A DNA stretch of 64,000 nt from Chaunax sp. Z400 (Eukaryota > Chordata > Actinopteri > Lophiiformes > Chaunacidae), in the NCBI GenBank assembly GCA_037577475.1, contig CM075192.1, positions 17,960,908 to 18,024,907 on the forward strand, in the 5' to 3' direction. Shown here one piece after another: positions 1-11,348 of this stretch (position 1 is its first letter; every line of letters starts with the position of its first letter). Position numbers and translations under genes: made by a program. The notes beneath the pieces were generated by a model, which had not been told where the DNA came from, made no database searches, and saw only the letters and a list, made by a program, of their open reading frames with translations.

Positions 1-2839
1 TCAAGACTGTAATCAAGACCTTAGAGCATAACTACTTTTTTAAGGAACAATTCTCATCCGTCTAGTAAATACAGTATGGCTATACAGCTGGTTAGCTCAT
101 CTGGTTAGCTTAACTTAGCAGTAAACAGGAAAAAAGTTAGCTTGTGCATGAAAAATCTGCCTACCAGCTCCCTTAAATCTCATTATTGAATTAGCAAATC
201 TGTAAAACACCAACATGTCTAGTTTGCACTTTGGATTTTGTGCTGACGAAACAAAAGGAGATATAAGAAGATACAAAGTGTTAATTATTGACCTGTAAAG
301 GTCCCGTAGATTTGGTTACCTTTAAAGAGCCAGGATGTTCTTGTCTTTCTGCTCTAAATAAATAGTTCTGATTTTTAAAATGACCAAATCGATGCATAGT
401 TTTCACTGATCTTAGAGTGGCCTATTTGCTGCATTTTGCACAGATGGAGTTGAATGAATTTTATTCAAAGTTACACTATAATTTTATCTGCAACAGTTTG
501 AATCCCAAATAACTTGAGACGAAACTTGGGAAGACTGCTCCTCCGTGTGATGGTTTTAATTTTGCAGGAATCAGGTATCCATTAATACTGACCTAAAGCA
601 AAAAATAACATTATTTAAAAAAAGAAAAGGGCCGCTTCTGTCAATGTTTCCAGCATGTGTGTCAGGAGAGGTTCACTTGTGTGTCTTCTGCTGTGAAAAC
701 ACTAATTCACCTTCACACATATCTCTGCTTGCCCTTTTGTCTTCCTGAGACCGACTGTGCTTATCTTACCATTCATTCTTCTCAATGCCATTTGACATTA
801 GAGCCTCCTCTTCTGGGTATTTTATCAACTTTTGAATTACTCAGAATGCATGCGCTTGTTATTATGAAGGACATTTGATTGAAATAAACACAGAATTTTC
901 CAAATATGTTGTTTTAATAATGCTCATATGTTGGGCTTTTACAACTACAGCTAGTTTATGACCTGCCTATTGCAAATGCACTGTTTTATCCTGTATGTTG
1001 TACCAATTGTATACGATTCACCAATTTACCAAATATGTATTTACCAATTTTATATATATATATTTACCAATTATATCTATTTTCACTATTTGTGCTATGA
1101 TAGATTTATTGTGTAATGAAAATGTTCCCATTTTTATATTTTGTTCATTACTTTATATTTAGTTTGTAGACAGCTTTAAGTCTATCTGTGGTTTTGTTGC
1201 CCCACTAAAACATTCTCAGACTCGGGATCATCATTTTCGTAGATGTAGAGATGCTTGAGCAATCTTCGTAAGTTCCATCTTCACTCTCATCTATTTTTTT
1301 GTTTGTTTGTTTGCATGTCTGCTTGTCATCACTGTCATCTCCTGATCATATTTTGAATCATAATCCTTTGGAACCGTCAAATGCATTCAAAGAACCCCTG
1401 CTGAGTTTAAGTGTTTCTTCCTCTTAGACTGTTACATTTCAAAATAGTCAAGAAATCAACATTTGAAGGCACTATTCATGTTTGTGCCAATTAACACCGG
1501 TGACTTTATACTTCCACAAATGTAATTTAGTTTCTAGCTGGCATTTAGATATCACGATAGCAGTGTCAGTGTAACATCAAGTCAACAATACAATTGTGGT
1601 GTTTGGAAATGATTCTCCATCCATTTAAAACACATGTTGGTGCTAAACATTTAATTCACTAAAGGCATTAACATCAGCGAAACAGAGCTTTCATTAAGTA
1701 AAATCTAACACATGGCACCCACAAGTGGGATGTATGGCTTCCTCTTAATTCAGTATATAAAATCTGTTTTGGATTGCAGTATTACCATGAAATGAAAAAA
1801 ATTAATAAACCTTTTTTAGAATTTTTTTGCCAGTTTTCTACTTACTTGTTGACTTGAACTCAGCACTCCCAGTTACAGCTGGGTAACCACATTCTAAGTT
1901 GACATAGCATGATGGTGACACCCAGAGGACACAGTTTACACAGTTCTATTAAAGATCCTAAAGCTATTAAAACTTTCAAGTAGCACTAGAAGGACTGTGT
2001 TTTGAGTCCTAATAGATAAAAAAAAATAAAATAAAAAATGCCTGCTTCAAACAGCATGATGTAACACATTCGCAGCAGAATAACGGCTGCTGTTGAATTG
2101 GTTCAATTTAATGGTGACAAGAAAGAAAACAAGAACATTTTACAAAGTCTGCTGTGACAGAGCTCCTCACAATCCTGTCTAGATATCTGCTTGTTTACAA
2201 GTCCTACTCATTCTTGACTATCTCGACTATTTTTTTTTTATGTCTCCTGCGTGTACTCCAGCATTATCAAAGTAAATGGCAGACTTTACACAAAGAATTG
2301 ACAGGGTCAGGTGCCATGGGTACGTAAGAGAAACCAAACTAAACACAACAATCTGTTAAACGAGCTACAGGTCATTTGTAAAAGGAAATATTGTATAACA
2401 GTTGTAATATCCAGATCCAAATCCAGACTGAGAAGACTGTTGAGCCACATTTACCTAAAACTCCAGCCCATCCACACTTTTCTGAATAATGAAAATGGGC
2501 TCTCAGTGCGAAAGGTTAGAGACGAGTTATGACAAAAACAGAAAACAGTTGATATTAGTTCATCCAAAGCTTCTGGGATTGCGGTTGCTGAGTGTAGAGG
2601 AACAACTGTTCACATATTAAAACTATAATTAGATATGTCATACAGCTAATTAATCCATAGGAAAACATGTCTGTGTGTGACACATTTTTTAGAATGTCTT
2701 TTTAGCAAACCACGTAATGCTCTGTCATAATTTTGTGATGACAATCCATCTGAGGTTCAGTCAACACTCCTCACATAGAGGTAACCCTGTGACCCTGCAG
2801 CATCATTGTCTTTCTTCTTCTTTTGTCTCCTCCTCACAG
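1..2839 (+). other. Probable last intron of the plus-strand gene
   Basis: This stretch is AT-rich with no credible coding segment and leads directly into the splice acceptor at 2838-2839. It is called intron only because a terminal exon follows. It includes a short interrupted TA/ACCAATTT-rich patch at about 1010-1085 and a (TTTG)n run near 1297-1312. The open frame at 2311-2532 (73 codons) has no recognisable protein character and is not reported as coding. Confidence 0.55.
2806..2839 (+). promoter_or_regulatory. 3' splice acceptor with polypyrimidine tract
   Basis: A pyrimidine-dominated run of T and C ends in CACAG, with the AG at 2838-2839. This is a textbook vertebrate acceptor. A weaker alternative AG lies at about 2799-2800 (CTGCAG); using it would add 13 codons in the same frame. 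The 2839 site is preferred because its tract is longer and cleaner. Confidence 0.75.
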
Positions 2840-3079
2840 GACTCTGGGAGGTGCCCAGAAGAGCTGTTGAACCCAGCTGAATACATGACTTACCAACGTG
2901 TCTGCAACATGGAACACTTTCCTGAGTCTCAGCCCGCCCCAGCCTATCCTCCTGCTACTTTCTTGCCTGAGCACCCCTACCAGCAGCACCCACCCAATGA
3001 GCCTATGTACTCCAACACGAGCTTCCCCGCCTCTGGCCCTCGAGCCCCGTTCACGTTCCCTAAGGAGCAATCCGTGTGA
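2840..3079 (+). CDS. C-terminal coding exon of an unidentified protein (partial)
   Basis: This is the last exon of a gene whose other exons lie upstream of the window. It opens directly after the acceptor with GAC (Asp) and encodes 79 residues before a TGA at 3077-3079. The peptide is low-complexity and rich in Pro (16 of 79) with five Tyr and five Phe. It begins DSGRCPEELL and ends in APFTFPKEQSV. I see no domain, membrane segment or zinc-binding pattern. Such a tail would suit either a disordered transactivation region of a transcription factor or the cytoplasmic tail of a receptor or adaptor; the tyrosines in EYMTY and PMYSN could be phosphorylation sites, which is inference. The C-terminus is not a class I PDZ ligand because the residue at -2 is Gln. 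I do not recognise the gene. The phase assigned to the exon start is an assumption, since the upstream exon is not visible. Confidence 0.72.
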   Translation, partial: DSGRCPEELLNPAEYMTYQRVCNMEHFPESQPAPAYPPATFLPEHPYQQHPPNEPMYSNTSFPASGPRAPFTFPKEQSV

Positions 3080-3608
3080 CATGCCAACTTTTAGCCCTGC
3101 AAGTGGCAACATGATAGTGCCACAAACGCTTCATGGTAAACAAAGCTCTGCTGAATGGATGTGCATTCATTCCTACCTTACCTCTTTTATTGTATGCACG
3201 TGGAACACATTTTCATCTGACTTGATGAAAATGTATAGAATTTGTTGCCCTGAACCTCCCTGTGTATTGTGCTCTGCTTGCTCCACTGAGACTGCCTGTA
3301 GGACCACAGCTCACTTTGTTAGCGTAGCTGACACCAACTCCTCTCCTCCGCCGCTCTACCCTTCACCTCTCACATGCCCATGCATCCTGTTTGTTTTCGA
3401 TTGTTTCCCCAGCTTTGAATATTTCATGCCAACCATCTAAACCATGTACAGAATTGTATTTTTTTTTCTTTCTTTCTTTTATTTTTTGTATTTCCCACAG
3501 TGGTCGTGACCTTTATTAGCAATGTGCTTCTTTTTTTTGTCTATCAATGCTTGCTTCTTTGAAAAGTCATATACTATCGTGTATGTGTGATCGAGTGTGT
3601 TCTGGTGA

Positions 3609-3614
3609 AATAAA
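3609..3614 (+). terminator. Proximal poly(A) signal AATAAA
   Basis: Canonical hexamer about 530 bases after the stop codon, with GT-rich sequence just upstream and T/G-rich sequence downstream. Candidate proximal cleavage site. Confidence 0.45.
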
Positions 3615-3928
3615 TTACCCATTTGATTTGTTATGCTAATTGTAAATCTCTAAAGACAAAGACTACCCCTTTAATGACAGTTAACGACAGGGTTGTTATG
3701 TGGAGATGTGAATTGGCTTTCTCTCAACTAAATCCTTCATCACTTTTCATAATGGCTTCGCTGTTATGGAGTTTGACTGGATATTTTAGACTATTTGAAG
3801 CGAATGTCATCCTCATTAGCTATGAAGAAAAATAAAGGGCTTGAGATCCAACTTATCTACTCTCTTCTATTTCTCCATGTATTATTATCATCCACCCAGA
3901 TTATGATGATGATAATGATGATTATTAG

Positions 3929-3955
3929 TATTATTATTATTATTATTATTATTAT
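3929..3955 (+). repeat. (ATT)n microsatellite
   Basis: Uninterrupted run of ATT/TTA triplets inside the presumed 3' UTR. Confidence 0.9.
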
Positions 3956-5096
3956 GATCTAAAAGTAAAGTAGTTGCCAAAGACATATAGGCTATTAGTT
4001 TCATTCAGTTTTTATCCATTTGCTTTCATGCTAGCATTTACATCAAACCTACCTTGTCTGATGAGAAATAAACATAGTTGATTGGTAACATGCTAAACTT
4101 TCCCAGCTTACATTATCACTTGCCATATACTGCATTTTCTATATCCGTCTGTACAAACTTCCTTGTGGAGGTTGGTTGAGTCTAATTGCATTGTGGGTCC
4201 TTTGTGCAAATTTATCAACCAACAGATGATTTTTTTTTAATGTAGGTGCAATAGATGAAGACAATCACATTCCTTGGTTGTCCTGAGGAAGAAAAAAAAA
4301 TGTTCACATAGTTTTTAAGTCGCTCAACTCATTAATAAAGGGCAAGTCAAGGACAGCCAACACTTTTAACCTGTTTAAATATTTTTTGAATATGATTTGT
4401 ACTAATATAGCTGAAAGACTTTCAAAACAGTTTAAAAAAACACTGCAGAGAAAAGCTTGTGACTGTATTTTTTTTTTAGAGAATGCTTAGTTATGTATGA
4501 TAGCACTTGATTTTACACTGTGACTGTTGATTCCAGACCATGAATAAGCTAATGTGCTTGAAGAGCCAATTACAGGATACTGCCTCCAACACTCAAGCCC
4601 TCTATAGTCACTGAAAATTTACATCAACTGAAAGTTCACTTTTTTTTTGCCAAGTCAGATATATGTTTGGAAACAATAAAGGAAAGAAAAATACTTGTGT
4701 TCGTGCTCAACGTTAAAAAAAAAAAAAAAAAGAATCCTTGAGGTATTGAAGGAAATTTAATGTTTACTCTAGATGGTGGTGGTCAATGGGATAGAGTAAA
4801 ACTTGTGAAACTTTCTTCTGTGATCACCTTGTTGTCTTGAAATGGCTCGATATTTGTGCTAGCATTTAGTTTAGGCAACCGCTGAAAGAATTTGATATTG
4901 CTGTACCTGCTGTGAAAAAAAAACACTGAAACACTACTTTGTCTTTTTGTGACACATTTACTGTTCATGAGATCATTCCTATACAATACTATTCGTATTA
5001 TGTTTTCATTATTATTATTATCATTAGGTGGAAGTGTTACAACATGCTTCACAGTATGATTAAAATGGCATTTACATGTGTTCATTTTCATTGTCA

Positions 5097-5102
5097 AATA
5101 AA
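5097..5102 (+). terminator. Distal poly(A) signal AATAAA
   Basis: Canonical hexamer about 2.0 kb after the stop, followed within 10-30 bases by T/G-rich sequence as expected for a cleavage-factor site. Candidate distal end of the transcript. Confidence 0.4.
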
Positions 5103-5120
5103 GTCACATTTGATTATTTT

Positions 5121-6330
5121 GCGTGTACTGAAGATAAATGCCATATTTGTTTTCACCCTTTATCATGTTGTTTTGTGTTTTTTAAGACCATAATATTTAC
5201 TTTCATTTTCTTGAAATATATAATTTATGTATATACAGTAAAGACCTAAAGCACATTTCTTTTGACATTTAATGTGCATTTGTGAAAGAATAATACCTTA
5301 AAAGAAGTAAAGTTATTAGCTTGTTTTGATGGCCAGGCTAAAATTCTGACATGTTGTGAAACCATTTAACATGTTTTTTTTGTTTGTTTGTTTGTTTTGA
5401 GTTCTGTTTGGTGTAAATATTAACAATGTATCTGATGTGTGAGAAAAACAAGTCATGCAGTTTAACATTAAACTTCACAAACTACCTATGTTATACTGTA
5501 GTTCTTGTTATTCTACTGTCACTATTGTCTCACTTTGTCTAAAGCTATAACATAAACATATCAAGTTGATAACGCTAACATGTTCGTATAGAGCTATATT
5601 CATACTGAGCAACATTAGCTTTCATTTTGAGCTATGTTTATAACTATAAGTCCTCAATTGAGTCTTTTTTTAACTCAGCTTTGGTCTCAACTAATTCCTA
5701 AGAAAAATCCATGGGTCTTTATTGTAGCTGCTACATGTTCCTCTGTGTCAACAGCTAGTCTTTATTTTCTGTTTATGTAGATTTGTCAGAGTTTGGACGA
5801 GAGTAGAGCTAAGGCTCTTTTATATTCCTTCTATGTACGAAAATAAATATGTCCGTTTGTGTCAGTCGACACCCTACTTCTATGTGCCCTTTTATGTTGG
5901 CACTGACACATCCACGAGATGACAATGAAAAGTCAAAACGTACCTAGTAAATTTAGTTTAAAAAAATTAAAAACTTTTTCACGTTTTATTCGACATGTTT
6001 ATAGACATTTGCTCTTTCTTCCTTGATTTATGCTGATACTGCCCCCGATGACTTCTAGTGGTACGGCTTCCTTTTTTGTCCATTTCAACAGTATATATAT
6101 AAGCTTTTATGATACATGAACAAATGCGGACGTAATAAATGAAGAGTACTCATAAATGCTGAGATATTAGCGGGGAAGTTGGTATGGCTGCTCACAATAT
6201 ACTACATTTTTATTTTAACACAATAAAATATGAACAGAGTATATATTTTGTTAGCTAGCTAATTAATCACACATTATCAGTGGGAATATGTTCTCCGACA
6301 AAAGTAGCACCAAATCATCCATCCTTTAAA
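5121..6330. other. AT-rich intergenic sequence, no gene seen
   Basis: No splice-flanked open frame, no RNA gene and no recognised repeat beyond a (TTTG)n run at about 5380-5398. A Pumilio-type TGTAAATA lies at 5412-5419, which would matter only if the transcript extends this far. Confidence 0.5.
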
Positions 6331-6930
6331 ATTCATGGCTCATCATAGGAGAAAAACCCATCTACAATCAATGTTGTGTCTCAGCATGCAGGGACATCGT
6401 CACTCGCTGGCGGGTGTAGAGAGAAAGCTCAGCTGGGTTTCACTCCATGTCAGTCAGAGCAATGGACTGTTCCCCACACGGGTGCAATATGCCTGTTCCT
6501 CCCACCTCTACCTGGTGACCCTCCTCACACCAAGAAGCTTGGTAAAGTCCCCCTCCTCTCGCTGCAGGCTGCTGAAGGAGGCTGTTATGAGGAGTAGCTC
6601 TGGAGGCCTACTTTGTCCAGAGACAGCAGGGATCATCTCCATTAAGGATGCTGTCTCCTTTAGCATTCCCAAGTTACCATCATGCAACCACAGTCTGTTT
6701 CCATGCCATGTCTTGCCCTGGTGGAGCAGAGCCTACACCCCCCTCGGCCTGTTTTATTGTCTGCTTTCCAAAGCTCCTCTGGTCTGAAAAACTCCAGGTT
6801 TTACTTCCACCACCTCTGTTCATTAATAGAACAACATTTCATGTGGGAACTAATGATGCTGGGCTCAAACTGAGCTCACAAACGCTAGCTGCTAACATAC
6901 AGCATGCCACGCTTTCCTCTCCACATGACT
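6331..6930. other. GC-richer block with long but unrecognised open frames; possible LINE relic
   Basis: Base composition rises compared with the flanks. One frame is open for 150 codons (6335-6787) and overlapping frames are also long, which suggests GC-driven openness rather than a gene. At 6837-6857 the plus strand encodes FHVGTND. That resembles the HVGTND block of the SGNH-hydrolase-like domain in some fish non-LTR retrotransposons, but the rest of the domain was not found. This is a weak hint of a decayed LINE, not a gene call. Confidence 0.25.
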
Positions 6931-7063
6931 GACTGTGTTTTCCACACACAAAGGCAGAGGGTGAGTGTCTTTGAGTGTGCCCTACAAGTTTGTCTGTGCC
7001 TCAGTAGTTTTGTCTTAAGTCCAATATTATTATATGTGTTTTTACTAACCAATTTAAATGTAT

Positions 7064-7400
7064 CTGTCACAACCCAGGCTCATTGAGCTGGACAAAGAGG
7101 GGCACCGCACAAGTTTCAAAGTAATTTAAACCAAACTTTATTTTGAACTAAGACAAAACCACATAATAAATTGATCTGTAGTCTGTATGTCAGTAATGTG
7201 TGTGGTGTCGCATGTATGAGTGGTGGAGGTAAAAACAAAGGAAAGGCGAACCAAATGTACAGTTGCTGTCAAGAGAGAGAAAAAGACAAAGTAAAGCCAG
7301 CTTAAATAACCTACGCCCAACCTGCCCTGGTGTAAGACATCAGCTCTCTACCTGCAAACAGTCTGCAAAGGAAAACAAACCCCAAAAAACACACAAGAAA
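7064..7400. repeat. Candidate dispersed repeat, class unknown
   Basis: The texture changes abruptly to a purine-rich, low-T strand (runs of ACAAAG, AGAGAG, AAACAAACCCC) with a sharp start near 7064. It resembles the anonymous terminal segments of fish transposable elements. No inverted repeat or target duplication was found, so class and borders are guesses. Confidence 0.3.
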
Positions 7401-9960
7401 TTATGAGCAAAGGAGAGAAGGTCATCACGATTTCCTGTCACTCTTAAGCCTCTTTCATTATGCCTTCATTCCATTCAAAGAGACCAATGAAAATGCTGTC
7501 TGAATGGGGCTTTCGGCTGACCACTGTATGCCTTTGTTAAACCTGATGAAACTGACTGTATTTTGTACAATTTTCTGTCTACCATCAAGAAGTTTGCGTT
7601 GGTCAGTGTATTTGGTCCCTTTCCTTGGCTTTGATTTAAGCAGCATGCCACTTAGTGTGCATGTTATTATACCATGTTATTATAACATACATGCATGTTA
7701 TTATACCTGAGCTTTATGTTGTTTTTTTTTAAATAGTACAAATATTTGTCTAGCCCTACATCTGACCCAATTGTGTCATTCAGAAGAGTCTGTCTAGTGT
7801 GTACATGTTCAAGAATATCATTCATACCCAAAACACTGAATGACTATAGCAATAAAAAATATTTTAATTTTGAGAATCCTTTCATTTTTGACTCCTAAAA
7901 ATACGAAAGTATGTTCTCTTAATAGGTCAGTGCTATTCTAGTATATCATTATGGAACAATGGTGTCACTTGAAAAAAATAAGAATGCTTGGGATTATCTG
8001 AACTGTTGTGATGTGTGATTTGATTTACATGTAAATGAGCTAAATATCACCATAACGGCCTTTTAATTTAGTGTAGCCAATCAGTCAATCCAGATAACTG
8101 ACACTTATATGAGTCTTAATGTATATAGCAGCATTTTTAGAGACGTTTTCATAATAGTTAACTATGTTATTGAAAACATATATGCTTTCTTGCTGAAAAA
8201 AATTATTAGCATTATTGAATATGTCTTAATACTTTCAATTAATACATTTTTACATTGTTAGGCTTTATTGCAGTTTTGACCGTGTTCTTATTAAGTTATT
8301 CAATACTATTTTGTGCGTAAATAGCATGACATTTGGTAGATGTTTGTCCAAAGCACCAATATATTTTATACATGAGGCCCAACTGAATACTTTCACAACC
8401 ATTAATCATTGTTTGAAATCTGTAGAAATAATGAGATATCTACAGGAAAAGTAGACACCATTTGTGTATCATTAGATACTGTGGTCTCAGAAGATGCAGC
8501 TTTCAGAGAGGCTGAGGGGAAATGCATCCACCCCCTCCACCTCTGGGGAATAAGAAAGTAACTGATATGGTGGAATATAGTGTATAACCAGGAGTGGTGA
8601 GAGCAAAGGCAGTTGTATCAGAAGTGAATTCATTCAGTAGGAGTTAAGTAGGTAAATCTATAAAAAAAAAAAAAAATTAAAAAAACCCTGTCAGTAACAC
8701 CTACACAGCATTCGAAGCAGCTGATCAAAATAAAGCAGTCCCAAAGTATCTGAACCGAACACGGAATCTTTTACAAAAGCAGAAAAGCCGTTTCCATTCA
8801 CTGCATGTCCCAACTGCACTTTCCCAACATGTTGAATAATTTATGCAGTGTGGTGTGCAAGGGCTGAATCAAATCTGCCAATCTTGGTGAACAAATACAC
8901 AGATACGTCAGGAAGGGCTGGAGCCTTTCCTGTTGCTGTAGTTGAAATTGTTACCACTTGACCCCCTCGTCATCTCTTGTTTAAAAAAACATTCTGCCCA
9001 TCTTGGTGGCACATACAGTATGGTTTTAAGTGTGTCTGTGTGGCCTGTATAAAAGCTGCAGGATCTAGCATACCATCTTGTCATTTGTAACCAAAGAAAA
9101 AGCTCATTTCTTCATTACATGACTTTCTTCTCAGAGTTGCAAGAATAGCTTGATAACTCGTGTAGGAAAGGCCACTTGATTGGACTGGGTGAAGTCTCCT
9201 GGAACAAATCCTCTGTGTCATTTCAATGTAACACATCTGCTCCCCTGTTGCTCTTCCCTAATTTGCTTTGTCTTTCTGATATCTGAGCATCTCAGTACCA
9301 CAGAGCTCAGTAATAACACCTGCAGTTTGGCATTAGATCAGAGAATGTTTTGCAGGTAGATAAGCTATTGTATGTTACAGAATGAATACCCAAGAGACGC
9401 TGCTTTTCTTCACAATCACAGACCGTAAAGAAAAATAATGTCACCCAGTGGCTTGAGGTGTAACCCGTGGAGGTGGTTTGCTTAAAAATGCCCTCAAAGC
9501 AATAATTGGACACAATAACAGCAACACAAATAATGTTATACAATGTGATACAACAGCACCACAAACTGCAGCCCCATATGACACATAATAAGCATCACAT
9601 AGAAACCAAATACAATAGGGCTTGACTTATTACCAGGTCATCCGACCACAAGCTATCTGTCATTACCTTCCATAATGGTATGGTGTAGAATAAATGAACA
9701 TGTTTTGCAGCGACATTCAGTGGTAAGATATGCATATGACTGCTTACACAAATGATTTATACAAACATTTTCTTATCTGCTACCCCTGTGATTTCAAGAA
9801 TACCATACGAATTTAGCATTGCACTTCTTTTGCCTAACATTGTCTAGAGATCTTACTTTTTCATTCCTTGTATTCTTATTAAAACCTGCCACCTTCGTCA
9901 CACACAATGCAACTCAATTCAATTGGTTTTTTCGGGGAGTGGGTTATGCTAGTAGCAGCT
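7401..9960. other. Unique AT-rich sequence, nothing recognised
   Basis: No convincing exon, RNA or named repeat. A short direct repeat of CATGTTATTATA occurs at about 7660-7705, and there is a poly(A) stretch at about 8661-8675. Confidence 0.5.
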
Positions 9961-9964
9961 GATC

Positions 9965-10650
9965 TAGCCTTAAAGGTATACTCCCACTCTGTATTTTCCT
10001 TCTCAAGGCCTGTGAAGAATTTTTAAAGTAACCATGATATTTTTAATCAGTAGGACGAATGCTATTCTACAGCCAGATATAACGGTCATATTTGTAGCAC
10101 AGCGGAATACGGAGAACAATTCTGATCTTAAGCCCCTGAGGGGCGAATATTCTGAAGTAAACAAAGGGCCATTTTCAAATTCAGTGACGTCACACGACGT
10201 CTTCCCGAAGGGCTTTCCCAGATTTCTAGGCCACGCAAGGCCCCACTCGCATGCGTGGAAGTTTCACATCTGCAATCAAATGGAGAACATGTAACCCAGG
10301 TTTAAAAAGTCATTTTATTTATTTATGACTTATATTTTTTAACCATCCGATCCCGGACTGCGATATACTGTATGTCCAGCTCAGGACGGGGTCACTTCCT
10401 CTTTCTGCTCTCTGGCTGGTTGGCGTGTGCATAAAATAACAGGCGTCGAGTAGCTGAAGAAAAGAAACGGAGAGCAAAACTGGTAAATACCGGAGAGCAG
10501 AAGGATCGATGGGAGCTACTGAAATCGAAATCTGGACACACACGGCTGGTTTGCGCACGAGCATAAGCGATGGGAAGGTGCAGGGAATCGGCTGCCAGGT
10601 AGGGGATATCCAAAACAAATCTACCCACGGAATTCCCTTTCGTTAGGCAT
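9965..10650. mobile_element. CpG-rich block, candidate young DNA-transposon remnant
   Basis: CpG dinucleotides are frequent here, unlike the rest of the window. The block includes a perfect CRE palindrome TGACGTCA at 10185-10192 followed by ACGACGTC. From 10444 to 10566 the plus strand has a 40-codon frame encoding a basic peptide with NTGEQKDRWELLKSKSG, ending at TAA. The NxGxxxxRWxxLK pattern resembles a short module found in several fish transposon-linked proteins, but the match is too short to name. Alternatives are a CpG-rich regulatory region or the first exon of an unrecognised gene. Confidence 0.3.
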
Positions 10651-10652
10651 GT

Positions 10653-10772
10653 TTTCATTTGAATTTGAATTTCATTTGAATTATTTCATTTGAATTATTT
10701 GAATTATTCAATTCAATTCAGTTATCATTTGAATTGAATTATTATGTTTTCATTTGAATTAATTAAATTATT
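10653..10772. repeat. Cluster of CATTTGAATT motifs
   Basis: The decamer CATTTGAATT or close variants recur at least five times (near 10657, 10673, 10687, 10726 and 10750), with TTGAATT/AATTCAA forms in both orientations. It is a degenerate tandem or low-complexity array that runs straight into the palindrome that follows. Confidence 0.7.
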
Positions 10773-10832
10773 ATTTATTAATAATAAATATCATTATTAT
10801 TATAATAATAATGATATTTATTATTAATAAAT
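10773..10832. repeat. 60-bp perfect palindrome (AT only except two GC pairs)
   Basis: The left arm 10773-10802 is the exact reverse complement of the right arm 10803-10832 with no spacer; the symmetry breaks at 10772/10833. It could extrude as a cruciform or arise from hairpin-mediated repair. It contains ATCATTATTATTA at its core. Confidence 0.85.
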
Positions 10833-11039
10833 CATTATTATTAATTAGAATAATAGAATATATCGTGGGTGGAATGCATTTTGTACGGCAGTTAGTTGAG
10901 TGGGAGCATACATTTAAGCAGAGAAGAGCATTTGGCCACAGAGGTCTAGTGAACTCACCTCTTTCTAACTCAGTCTCCAAACCCAACGGAAATGTATCAG
11001 ACATGCATCGTTTTTCAATTTATCAGACTTTGCACTGCT

Positions 11040-11348
11040 GCCTCTGGAATCCCAAAAGGCTTTAAGACTAAAAGGATTTTTTTTCACAACTACTCCTCAA
11101 GACCTGTAAGCAGACTTTAAACACACTAGTTAGCTGGAATGTTAACAATGGTCTCCCGTGGCAAAGTCTGATGCTTTATGTATATGCCGATTCATGCTCC
11201 ACTCACCGCCACTTACTGCCCAAAAATGAAAAAAAAAAATAGAAACCATTTGAAAATCGAAACATAAACTACAGTTTGCTACAGAAAATGGTTGGAGGAA
11301 GACTATGCAGTATGCAAATCATGCAAAAACCCTGGTATGGTCCTTTAA
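11040..11348 (-). mobile_element. Possible TTAA-type DNA transposon end
   Basis: On the minus strand a TTAA (11345-11348) is followed by AGGACCATACCAGGG and a unique-looking stretch, similar in style to ends of TTAA-targeting elements (piggyBac or Kolobok types). No matching opposite end was confirmed, so this is a weak call. Confidence 0.2.

Larger units (their letters stand above)
3080..5120 (+). other. Probable 3' UTR of the plus-strand gene, with alternative ends
   Basis: Long AT-rich sequence follows the TGA stop with no further coding. Poly(A) signals AATAAA occur at 3609-3614, 3831-3836, 4067-4072, 4675-4680 and 5097-5102. The first sits after GT-rich sequence and before a T/G-rich patch. 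The last is followed by a T/G-rich stretch (about 5107-5130) and is a plausible distal end. An (ATT)n run lies at 3929-3955. The true end cannot be settled without transcript data. Confidence 0.5.

Noticed and set aside
2898..3440. 180-codon plus-strand frame overlapping the terminal exon
   Set aside because: Shifted frame over the real exon and its 3' UTR; the Pro/Ser/Cys-rich content comes from C-rich coding sequence read out of frame.
6335..6787. 150-codon plus-strand open frame
   Set aside because: Overlapping frames are open as well, composition is skewed, and there is no splice, domain or Kozak support; treated as a GC-rich block only.
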